NCBI RefSeq assembly: GCF_035999195.1
Contig: NZ_DASYGY010000004.1
Coordinates: 124,001-188,000, forward strand
Source of the DNA: Pseudoxanthomonas sp.
GTDB taxonomy: Bacteria > Pseudomonadota > Gammaproteobacteria > Xanthomonadales > Xanthomonadaceae
DNA: 64,000 nucleotides
Reading direction: 5' to 3'
Made by a program: the position numbers and the translations under genes. Below the pieces are notes generated by a model. It was not told the DNA's origin and made no database searches. It saw only the letters and a list, made by a program, of their open reading frames with translations. Shown piece after piece: positions 57,955-64,000 of this stretch. The first letter of the stretch is position 1, and each line of letters begins with the position of its first letter.

Positions 57955-58436
57955 GTCAGCGAATCCACGAAGATGGCGGCGATGCGTTCCATGCCCGCCT
58001 GGTCGTCGGCATCGAAGCGCGCCAGGCGGGGACTGTCCAGATCGAGCACGCCGACCAGTTCGTCCCCTTTCACCAGCGGGACCACCAGTTCCGAGCGCGA
58101 TGCGGAATCGCAGGCGATGTGGCCCGGGAAGGCCTCCACATCGTCCACGCGCTGGGTCTGGCGGGTGCGTGCGGCGGCTCCGCAGACCCCCTTGTCCAAC
58201 GGGATCCGCACGCAGGCTGGTAAGCCTTGGAACGGACCGACCACCAATTCCCGGCCATCGAAGAAATAGAAGCCCGCCCAGTTGAAGTCGGGCAGCGCGT
58301 GGTACAGCAGCGCGGCCAGGTTGGCGGCATTGGCGATCCGGTCCGGTTCGCCGGCCAGCAGGGCGCGGGCCTGCTCGGCCAGCTGTGCGTATTGTTCCGG
58401 CTTGCTGCCGGTGAGCGTTTGCGAGGCGAATGACAT
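57951..58436 (-). CDS. msrC: Free methionine-(R)-sulfoxide reductase (GAF-domain)
   Basis: 161 residues. A single GAF domain with the three redox Cys residues of the family: Cys75 (LPACVRIPLDKG), Cys85 (GVCGAA) and Cys109 (GHIACDSASRSE). It repairs oxidised free methionine. The ATG reading MSFASQT is chosen; the longer frame covers the promoter region. Translationally coupled to the TfoX-domain gene. Confidence 0.93.
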   Translation of the reverse strand: MSFASQTLTGSKPEQYAQLAEQARALLAGEPDRIANAANLAALLYHALPDFNWAGFYFFDGRELVVGPFQGLPACVRIPLDKGVCGAAARTRQTQRVDDVEAFPGHIACDSASRSELVVPLVKGDELVGVLDLDSPRLARFDADDQAGMERIAAIFVDSLT

Positions 58437-58555
58437 GCGGCTGATTCTACTCCTCGGGTCCGACGGCGGCCGGATATCATCGCGGCCATGAATGTGCATC
58501 ATCCGAACACCGTGACGAAGGGATCCCCGGGCGGCACCGCCTTCGGGAGAGCGTG

Positions 58556-59224
58556 ATGGACCGCCTGTTCGTCACCGGCACCGACACGGGCGCCGGCAAG
58601 ACTTTCGCCAGCACCGCGCTGCTGCACGCGTTCCGGGCGCGCGGGCTGCGTGCGGTCGGCATGAAGCCGGTCGCCAGCGGTTGCATGGCGACCCCCGATG
58701 GCTGGCGCAACGACGATGCGCTTGCGCTGCAGGGCGCCAGCGATCCGGTGCCGCCCTACGACGACCTCAATCCGTATGCGTTGCCCGCGCCGCTGGCGCC
58801 GGAGATCGCCGCGCGCGACGCCGGCGTGGACGTCCAGCTCGGCGTGCTGGTATCCGCCTTCGAGCGCCTGCATCCGCTGGCCGATCTCGTGCTCGTCGAA
58901 GGTGTCGGCGGCTGGTCCGCGCCGCTGACTGGCACGCTGGACCAGCGGCACCTGGTGCAGGAGTTGCGCCTGCCGGTGGTGCTGGTGGTGGGCATGCGGC
59001 TGGGTTGCATCAACCATGCGCGACTCAGCGCGCGAGCCATTCAGGACGACGGTGCGCGCCTGGTCGGCTGGATCGCCAACGAAGTCGATCCGCACATGGA
59101 GCGGCGCGACGAGAATTTCGCCCTGTTGTCCGCGCGCCTGCCGGTGCCCTGCTGGGGGCGCCTGCCGTATGCCCCGGACGCCAGCGCGGGCGCGATGGCC
59201 CATCGTCTCCAGGTCGACCCGTAG
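58556..59224 (+). CDS. bioD: Dethiobiotin synthetase
   Basis: 222 residues. P-loop GTDTGAGKT (8-16), conserved KPVASG, then VEGVGGWSAPL. It catalyses ATP-dependent ring closure of diaminopelargonate in biotin synthesis. The second of two adjacent starts (GTGATG) is preferred for the spacing from GGGAG. The stop codon TAG is the TAG of a GTAG REP head. No other bio genes are near. Confidence 0.94.
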   Translation: MDRLFVTGTDTGAGKTFASTALLHAFRARGLRAVGMKPVASGCMATPDGWRNDDALALQGASDPVPPYDDLNPYALPAPLAPEIAARDAGVDVQLGVLVSAFERLHPLADLVLVEGVGGWSAPLTGTLDQRHLVQELRLPVVLVVGMRLGCINHARLSARAIQDDGARLVGWIANEVDPHMERRDENFALLSARLPVPCWGRLPYAPDASAGAMAHRLQVDP

Positions 59225-59302
59225 CGTGCGCCATGCGCACGGCCGCATGGCGCCTCCCCATGTGCCGTCGGTGCCCACGAACGTGCGCACGGCGCACGCT
59301 AC
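59221..59302. repeat. GTAGCGTGCGCC-family REP pair after bioD
   Basis: GTAGCGTGCGCCATGC starts at 59221; the inverted partner ends GCGCACGCTAC at 59302. The left unit provides the bioD stop codon. Confidence 0.8.
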
Positions 59303-59333
59303 GCCATGAGCGCGGCGGCCTCACGCACGCAAC

Positions 59334-59363
59334 AAAAAACCCGGCAGCGTGGGGCTGCCGGGT
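59334..59363 (-). terminator. Intrinsic terminator of the phasin gene
   Basis: On the minus strand ACCCGGCAGC pairs with GCTGCCGGGT and is followed by TTTTTT; it is 55 bp after the phasin stop. Confidence 0.9.
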
Positions 59364-59417
59364 CGGTCTGCGCGGAGGGAGGGGGAGCCGCGCAATAAAA
59401 CGATGCAGCGGGAAGGC

Positions 59418-59810
59418 TTACTTCGCCTTCGCGGCCTTGGTCGCCTTGGCCACGGAGGCCTGGACGTTGTCGGTCGCGGTCTCGAACTGGGTCTTCACCA
59501 GCTGGCCGAAGGCCTCGCCGGTCTTCAGGCTCAGGCCGAACACTTCCTGACTGGCGGCGACGACGCGCTCGGCGTTGTCCTTGGCCACCTGCATGCCCTT
59601 CGGCCACAGGGTCTTGTAGCCCTCGAGGTCGCGGGTTTCGGCCAGCTCGCCGAAGAAGGCGGTGGTCGCGTCGATGTTCTTCTCGAAGGTCTTCAGCTGC
59701 ACGCCGAACACGGTCTCGGCGCTTTCCAGGGCCAGGCGGTTGGCGCGCGAGGCGGCGGCGGCGAACTGCTGCGTGAACTGGCTGAAGCTTTCGTTGAATT
59801 GCGTGTTCAT
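59418..59810 (-). CDS. Phasin-family protein
   Basis: 130 residues, helical, with QFNESFSQFTQQFAAAASRANRLALESAETVFGVQLKTFEKN, typical of the phasin_2 family. ATG preceded by AGGAG. Phasins coat polyhydroxyalkanoate granules, but related small proteins in xanthomonads are often abundant without PHA genes nearby; none are in this window. Bounded by a good promoter and terminator, so it is probably a monocistronic, well expressed gene. Confidence 0.88.
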   Translation of the reverse strand: MNTQFNESFSQFTQQFAAAASRANRLALESAETVFGVQLKTFEKNIDATTAFFGELAETRDLEGYKTLWPKGMQVAKDNAERVVAASQEVFGLSLKTGEAFGQLVKTQFETATDNVQASVAKATKAAKAK

Positions 59811-59850
59811 GGCGTACTCCTGAAAGGGGATGTCCCATCTGTTGCGGTGC

Positions 59851-59879
59851 AGCATAGACGCTCGCATGTTGCAGCGCAA
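59851..59879 (-). promoter_or_regulatory. Phasin promoter
   Basis: TTGCGC (59879-59874), 17-bp spacer, TATGCT (59856-59851) on the minus strand. Confidence 0.6.
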
Positions 59880-59937
59880 TAACAGCCGTATGGAAATCCG
59901 ACGAACGGTCAGGAGCCGTTAAAAATCAAACGCTTGT

Positions 59938-59961
59938 AGGAACTGGTCTGAAACCGGTTCC
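59938..59961 (-). terminator. Weak terminator candidate after queD
   Basis: On the minus strand GGAACCGGT pairs with ACCAGTTCC; TTTTT appears 14 nt later. Imperfect stem and late T-run make this a weak case. Confidence 0.4.
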
Positions 59962-59967
59962 ATCCGC

Positions 59968-60324
59968 TCAGGGGCCGGTGTAGCGGCTTCCCGAGGTGCA
60001 GGTTTCGTGTACCACCACGGCGCTCAGCAGCGGCAGCACCGGCTTGGTGCGGTCCCAGATCCATGCGGCCAGCCGCTCGCTGGTGGGGTTGTCCAGGCCG
60101 GGGATGTCGTTGAGGTAGTGGTGGTCCAGCTGATCGTAGATCGGCTTGAAGGCCGCCTTCACGTCGGCGAAGTCCATCACCCAGCCGGCCTGCGGATCGA
60201 CCGGTCCGGACAGGTGCAGCTCGATGCGGAACGAGTGGCCGTGCAGGCGCGCGCACTTGTGGCCTTCCGGCACATTCGGCAGGCGGTGGGCGGCTTCGAC
60301 GGTGAAGACCTTGAAGATGTCCAT
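59968..60324 (-). CDS. queD: 6-carboxy-5,6,7,8-tetrahydropterin synthase
   Basis: 118 residues. Zinc-binding His13 (AAHRLP), His28 and His30 (LHGHSF), and Cys24 as catalytic nucleophile (GHKCARLHGH). It converts dihydroneopterin triphosphate in queuosine/7-deazaguanine synthesis. No other que genes nearby. It follows rhlE by 62 bp on the same strand, separated by a hairpin. Confidence 0.93.
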   Translation of the reverse strand: MDIFKVFTVEAAHRLPNVPEGHKCARLHGHSFRIELHLSGPVDPQAGWVMDFADVKAAFKPIYDQLDHHYLNDIPGLDNPTSERLAAWIWDRTKPVLPLLSAVVVHETCTSGSRYTGP

Positions 60325-60348
60325 GCGACGGTTCCGTAAGCGGTGGAT

Positions 60349-60375
60349 CGCGCGGCACCGGCGAGGTGCCGCGCG
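60349..60375 (-). terminator. Hairpin between rhlE and queD
   Basis: CGCGCGGCACC and GGTGCCGCGCG, perfect 11-bp arms with a 5-nt loop, no T-run. Confidence 0.45.
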
Positions 60376-60386
60376 GAGGGTTCGAC

Positions 60387-61757
60387 TCAGCGGGCGGGAC
60401 GCGACTGGCCCTGACCCTGGCGTGCGCCGCCGGGGCGGCCGCCGTCGCGACGCGGGCCGCTGCCGTGCTTCTTGGGGCCCGCGTGGGCATGGCGAGGCGC
60501 CTCGCTGTGCGGGCGACGGGCATGCTTCTGCGGACCATGGCGGCGCGGGGTGCGTTCGCCGCCCGGCAGGTCGGCCTTGCCCGGGGCGCTGTTGCCCCAG
60601 CGGATCGGCGTCTGCGGTTCGAAGCCCGGCACGTCGCGCAGGTCCACGTCGCGGCCCAGCATGCGCACGATGGCGCGCAGGTACTTGGCTTCATCCTGCG
60701 CCACCAGCGAGATCGCCTCGCCGGTCGAGCCATTGCGGCCGGTGCGGCCGATGCGGTGCACATAGTCCTCGGCCACCATCGGCAGGTCGAAGTTGATGAC
60801 CTGCGGCAGCTGGTCGATATCGATGCCGCGTGCGGCGATGTCGGTGGCGACCAGCACGTTGATGCGACCGGCCTTGAAGTCGCTGAGCGCGCGCTGGCGG
60901 GCACCCTGCGACTTGTTGCCGTGGATCGCGGCGGTCTTGATCCCGCTCTTGTCCAGGAAGGTGGCCAGCTTGTCGCTGCCGTGCTTGGTACGGGCGAACA
61001 CGAGCGTCTGCACGCGGCTGTCCTTGGCCAGCAGGTGCAGCAGCAGGTCGCGCTTGCGGCTGCCGTCGACCGGGTGGACGCGGTGGGTGATCGTCTCGGC
61101 CACCGTGTTCTTCGGCGTGACCTGGATCTGCTTCGGGTCGTGCATGAACTCCAGCGCCAACTCGCGGATCGGATCGGCGAAGGTCGCGGAGAACAGCATG
61201 GTCTGGCGATTCTGACGGGGCAGCTTGGCGAGGATGCGCTTGATCGAAGGCAGGAAACCCATGTCGAGCATGCGGTCGGCTTCGTCCAGCACCAGGATCT
61301 CGATGCCCGAGAGGTCGACGCTGCGGCGTTCGAGGTGGTCGATCAGGCGGCCCGGGCAGGCGATCACCAGGTCCACGCCACGACGCAGCGCGTCCAGCTG
61401 GTTGCCCATGCCGACGCCGCCGTAGATGGTGGTGCTGGGGATGCGCAGGTACTTGCCGTAGCCGCGCAGGCTGTCGTGCACCTGCACGGCCAGCTCGCGG
61501 GTCGGGGTCAGCACGAGGGCGCGCGGCCTGCGCGGGCCGCGGGCGGCGACTTCCTGCGGGGTGGTGGCCAGGTACTGGATCAGCGGCAGGCCGAACGCGG
61601 CGGTCTTGCCGGTGCCGGTCTGGGCGCCGGCCAGCAGGTCATGGCCGGCCAGGGCCAGCGGGATGGCCTGTTCCTGGATGGGGGTGGGCTGGGTATAGCC
61701 CTGTTCGTCCAGTGCGCGCAGCAGGGCGGGCGCAAGGCCCAGGGTTTCGAACGTCAT
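60387..61757 (-). CDS. rhlE: DEAD-box RNA helicase, RhlE type
   Basis: 456 residues. All helicase motifs: AQTGTGKT (I), PTRELA (Ia), VLDEADRMLDMGF (II, DEAD), LFSATF (III, SAT), VATDIAARGIDIDQL, and HRIGRTGRNG (VI). A basic Gly/Arg/His-rich tail of about 80 residues (APGKADLPGGERTPRRHG onward) probably binds RNA. It remodels ribosome assembly or mRNA decay intermediates. The leader upstream is about 350 nt without a gene. Confidence 0.94.
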   Translation of the reverse strand: MTFETLGLAPALLRALDEQGYTQPTPIQEQAIPLALAGHDLLAGAQTGTGKTAAFGLPLIQYLATTPQEVAARGPRRPRALVLTPTRELAVQVHDSLRGYGKYLRIPSTTIYGGVGMGNQLDALRRGVDLVIACPGRLIDHLERRSVDLSGIEILVLDEADRMLDMGFLPSIKRILAKLPRQNRQTMLFSATFADPIRELALEFMHDPKQIQVTPKNTVAETITHRVHPVDGSRKRDLLLHLLAKDSRVQTLVFARTKHGSDKLATFLDKSGIKTAAIHGNKSQGARQRALSDFKAGRINVLVATDIAARGIDIDQLPQVINFDLPMVAEDYVHRIGRTGRNGSTGEAISLVAQDEAKYLRAIVRMLGRDVDLRDVPGFEPQTPIRWGNSAPGKADLPGGERTPRRHGPQKHARRPHSEAPRHAHAGPKKHGSGPRRDGGRPGGARQGQGQSRPAR

Positions 61758-62155
61758 GATGAAAGCTCCAAAGCCGGCCGGCCGGACACGCACGCCACGC
61801 CGGCACAGCGAAGTGCGGCAACGTAGGACGCGCAGAATGCGGCAAGACCGTGACTCGAAGCGTTCCCTGAAACCGCGCTGCGAGAAGAGGTGCGGAGGCG
61901 CCAACGCGGCGGATCCGAGCTTGCGCAACGAAAGAAGTCGGAGCGGGGCGGGCGCGGGAACCCGCGGGGAGTTCCCTGCGCCGGCGGACCATCGGGGAAA
62001 CGAACGGCCGCAGGCAAGCGGCGCGCACTGTACCCGAATCCGGGCCTGAATGGGGGAACGGGGCCTGAAACCGGTGCCTGCGACCGATTGCCGCAGGCCG
62101 GGAATCCGTGACATGCGGGCGTATGATGGCCCCGAAGCCCCTCGCCGCCGCCGCC
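61758..62155. other. Gap between divergent rhlE and the FNR-type gene
   Basis: No gene. It contains an inverted repeat GGGAACCCGCGGGGAGTTCCC (around 61960-61985). Part may be a long 5' leader of rhlE, as is common for cold-induced helicase genes, but no promoter is clear. Confidence 0.45.
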
Positions 62156-62923
62156 ATGAGCAGCCTTCGCATCCTCCGCCAGAACGACGCTCCGGTCGCC
62201 AGCGCTCCTACCGACGGGGTGGTGTGCCAGGCCGCGCGCGGCTGCAGCGGTTGCCTGGTGCGGCACCTGGCGGTCTGTGCGGCCCTGCCGGTGTCCAAGG
62301 CCCACGCCATGGAAGCGCTGGCCGACGATACGCGGCTGAAGGCGGGCGAGGCGCTGGTGCGCGAGGGCGAGCCGCGGCGCGGCGTATTCACCGTCACCAA
62401 GGGCGCGCTGCGCCGGATCCGCCTGCTGCCCGACGGGCGCCGGCTGGTGGCCGGATTCCTGATGCCGGGCGACTTCATCGGGTTCTCCGGCACCTCGCAC
62501 TACAAGCACACGATCGAGGCGATCACCGACAGTACCCTGTGCGAGTTCTCGATGGCCGACATGCGCAGCCTGTGCCATGACCATCCGGAGCTGGAGCGCG
62601 AACTGCTCGAGCGCGCCTGCGTGGAACTGGACGCGACCCGCGGCAACCTGATGGCGCTGGCCCGGCTCAACCCGATGGAACGGCTGGCCGGTTTCCTGGT
62701 CGACATGGCGCAGCGCCGCCGCCGCCAGGGGCAGGACGACAGCGAGGTCATCCTGCCGATGACGCGCACCGACATCGCCGACTACCTGGGCCTGACCGTG
62801 GAAACCGTCAGCCGTAGCTTCACCCGCCTGCGCCAGGAAGCCAGCATCGCCACCGACGACCCGCACCATGTGCGCCTGCTCGATCGCAACCGGCTGGACG
62901 CGCTGGCGGAAGCTCGGGTCTGA
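62156..62923 (+). CDS. FNR-type transcriptional regulator
   Basis: 255 residues from the ATG reading MSSLRILRQN; two ATGs 30-33 bp upstream are possible. N-terminal Cys residues 24, 30, 33 and 41 and Cys129 in the effector domain resemble the [4Fe-4S] ligands of FNR, with slightly different spacing (CxxC then 7 residues, against 5 in E. coli). The cNMP-type beta-barrel is about 55-160 and the helix-turn-helix at 203-222 reads DIADYLGLTVETVSRSF; the E-x-x-S-R pattern is the FNR recognition helix (TTGAT half-sites). It probably senses oxygen. Confidence 0.9.
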   Translation: MSSLRILRQNDAPVASAPTDGVVCQAARGCSGCLVRHLAVCAALPVSKAHAMEALADDTRLKAGEALVREGEPRRGVFTVTKGALRRIRLLPDGRRLVAGFLMPGDFIGFSGTSHYKHTIEAITDSTLCEFSMADMRSLCHDHPELERELLERACVELDATRGNLMALARLNPMERLAGFLVDMAQRRRRQGQDDSEVILPMTRTDIADYLGLTVETVSRSFTRLRQEASIATDDPHHVRLLDRNRLDALAEARV

Positions 62924-62995
62924 GGCCTTGACGCCGTGGGGCGCGATGCGGCGGTCCGGTGAAGATGCCGCGTCCCGTGCCCGGGCGACGATGGC

Positions 62996-63553
62996 CTAGG
63001 GGCGCGGCCTGGCTTGGCGATACTGCCGTTTCTCGCCCACGTGCTGTCCCTGCGGATCCTCGTTCGAGCAGATGCGGCCGCCGCAAACCACCGCATCGGA
63101 GGCGTAGAACGCCCGCACCACCGGTGCGGCGTCCTCGTAGCGCTCCAGTTCGTCCTGCACCGCGGCCAATTCGCGCCGGTAGTGGCCCAGCACGGCCCAG
63201 CCCGCCACCAACACCAAGCCCAGCAGCATCGTCGCGCCGCCCAGCCACATCCATGCCAGGCTGCCGGTCTGCTTCAGCCGCTGCGCCGTGGACGCGACGG
63301 CGCGGTCGTACTCGACGACCGCAGGCGACAGCGCATCCCGGGCGTCGCCGGCGATCCGTGCGCCCGCGCCCTCGACGAGGGAGGCGACATCACGCCGGAA
63401 CTGACCGACCTCCTGCCTCAACGACTCGATCTGCCGGTCGAGCGACGCGTCCCGCCGCGCTTCACGCTGCGAGAGCTCCGACAACAACGCCAACGTGGCC
63501 TTGGCGGCATGCTCCAGCGCTGCCCGCGCCGATGCCGATTCTCCGTGTTCCAT
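62996..63553 (-). CDS. Unknown single-pass membrane protein with coiled-coil region
   Basis: 185 residues. Residues 1-95 are helical coiled coil (ELSQREARRDASLDRQIESLRQEVGQFRRDV), one membrane helix follows at about 98-120 (LAWMWLGGATMLLGLVLVAGWAVLG), then a short domain with CGGRIC. I do not recognise the family. Proteins of similar layout accompany relaxase genes in mobilisation modules, but there is no sequence evidence for that here. It follows the cut gene on its right by 30 bp on the same strand. Confidence 0.7.
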   Translation of the reverse strand: MEHGESASARAALEHAAKATLALLSELSQREARRDASLDRQIESLRQEVGQFRRDVASLVEGAGARIAGDARDALSPAVVEYDRAVASTAQRLKQTGSLAWMWLGGATMLLGLVLVAGWAVLGHYRRELAAVQDELERYEDAAPVVRAFYASDAVVCGGRICSNEDPQGQHVGEKRQYRQARPRP

Positions 63554-63583
63554 GATTCCTCCCTGGCGTGTCGCCGCTCGCCC

Positions 63584-64000
63584 TCATCGGCTGAGCGCCA
63601 TGTCCTGCGCCGCGTGGGCGCGCTGCCCGTGCAGGTCCGGCAAGGCATTCGCCGGCGTCTGCCTGTGCAGCGCATCGCTCCCTTGCATCAGGCGTTGTCC
63701 TTCCTCTGATTTCGCAAAGTCGAGCGCGATACGATCAAGCCGTTCCCCATCCCCCGCCATCAGCGCGGCGTAGGCCTGGTTGAGGTGGGGGTCCTGGAAC
63801 GGACCCCGACTGCCTTGTGGGGGCGCCTTCCCCGCCTCCAGCCACTGCCGCGATTCACGTTCCATCGCGTCGGTGTCCGCCTTCAGGCTCGGCAGGACCG
63901 TGGAGGCCATCAGGTGGCGCTCCGTGGCCTCGACCGCTGCGGCGGACGCATGCCGGGAGAGCTGCGGCAGCGTCCTTGCCAGCTCGGCGAGATTGGGTGC
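63584..64000 (-). CDS. C-terminal fragment of an unrecognised gene, cut by the window edge
   Basis: 138 codons are visible and the frame is open through position 64000. The sequence is helical and rich in Ala, Gln and Arg (PFQDPHLNQAYAALMAGDGERLDRIALDFAKSEEGQRLMQGSDALHRQ). The end has some resemblance to C-terminal tails of large accessory proteins such as LPD-type or XVIPCD-type proteins in this family, but I cannot support a name. With the 185-residue gene it may mark the edge of an accessory segment. Confidence 0.65.
   Translation of the reverse strand, partial: APNLAELARTLPQLSRHASAAAVEATERHLMASTVLPSLKADTDAMERESRQWLEAGKAPPQGSRGPFQDPHLNQAYAALMAGDGERLDRIALDFAKSEEGQRLMQGSDALHRQTPANALPDLHGQRAHAAQDMALSR

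Noticed and set aside
57097..58269. A 390-codon plus-strand frame upstream of bioD
   Set aside because: It covers the riboswitch, REP units and two well-supported minus-strand genes; the translation has no family features.

Overview
The window is GC-rich chromosomal DNA of a gammaproteobacterium in the Xanthomonadaceae/Lysobacteraceae, most like Pseudoxanthomonas, Stenotrophomonas or Lysobacter. The basis is recall of family features, not a search: an atpIBEFHAGDC operon followed by glmU and glmS, a fabA-fabB pair, TonB-dependent receptors linked to sugar genes, GTAG-headed REP repeats, and heptamer (GATTCGT/GATTGGG) inverted repeats between genes. I see no rRNA, tRNA, CRISPR array, transposase or prophage. 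Most of the window is coding and reads as core genome; only the last kilobase looks possibly accessory.

Layout. 1-6230: a carbohydrate locus with a GH65 phosphorylase fused to beta-phosphoglucomutase (5' end outside the window), a TonB-dependent receptor and an MFS carrier. 6303-8041: a YdcZ-type membrane protein, a DNA-deoxyinosine glycosylase and a TspO-like membrane protein. 8315-11994: pyruvate dehydrogenase E2 (aceF) and an E3 (lpdA) carrying two lipoyl domains. 12061-13318: a DUF2061 protein and an outer-membrane beta-barrel. 13738-21091: the complete ATP synthase operon, with near-identical inverted heptamer repeats at the three junctions atpA/atpG, atpG/atpD and atpD/atpC. 21299-24273: a GtrA-like flippase, a GtrB-like glycosyltransferase and a GT-C membrane protein. 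24336-25703: glmU.

26091-34859 (minus strand): a seven-gene export operon of a HlyD adaptor, a MacB-type ATPase, three FtsX/MacB-type permeases, an NtrC-type regulator and a histidine kinase whose two membrane helices are joined by a very short loop. A -24/-12 (sigma-54) promoter and an array of TGTCCG/CGGACA dyads lie upstream of the first gene, so the operon's own regulator probably controls it. glmS follows on the other strand (35054-36880).

36958-48126 (minus strand): a second seven-gene operon, apparently for envelope stress: YjfI-like, PspA, YqiJ-like (OB-fold membrane), flotillin (SPFH), a 1775-residue AAA ATPase, a 232-residue helical protein of unknown function, and a TelA-type protein. 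A TTGACA-17-TAGATT promoter sits so close to the first ATG that the mRNA may be leaderless. This is the strongest candidate for an under-characterised system here.

48199-64000: an Lrp-type regulator divergent from a monofunctional proline dehydrogenase and a DUF2000 gene; a periplasmic glycerophosphodiester phosphodiesterase; fabA-fabB; dinB; an unknown 159-residue protein; btuB behind a clear cobalamin riboswitch; a TfoX C-terminal-domain protein coupled to free-methionine-(R)-sulfoxide reductase; bioD; a phasin; queD; rhlE; an FNR-type regulator; and two unrecognised genes at the right edge, the last one cut by the window end.
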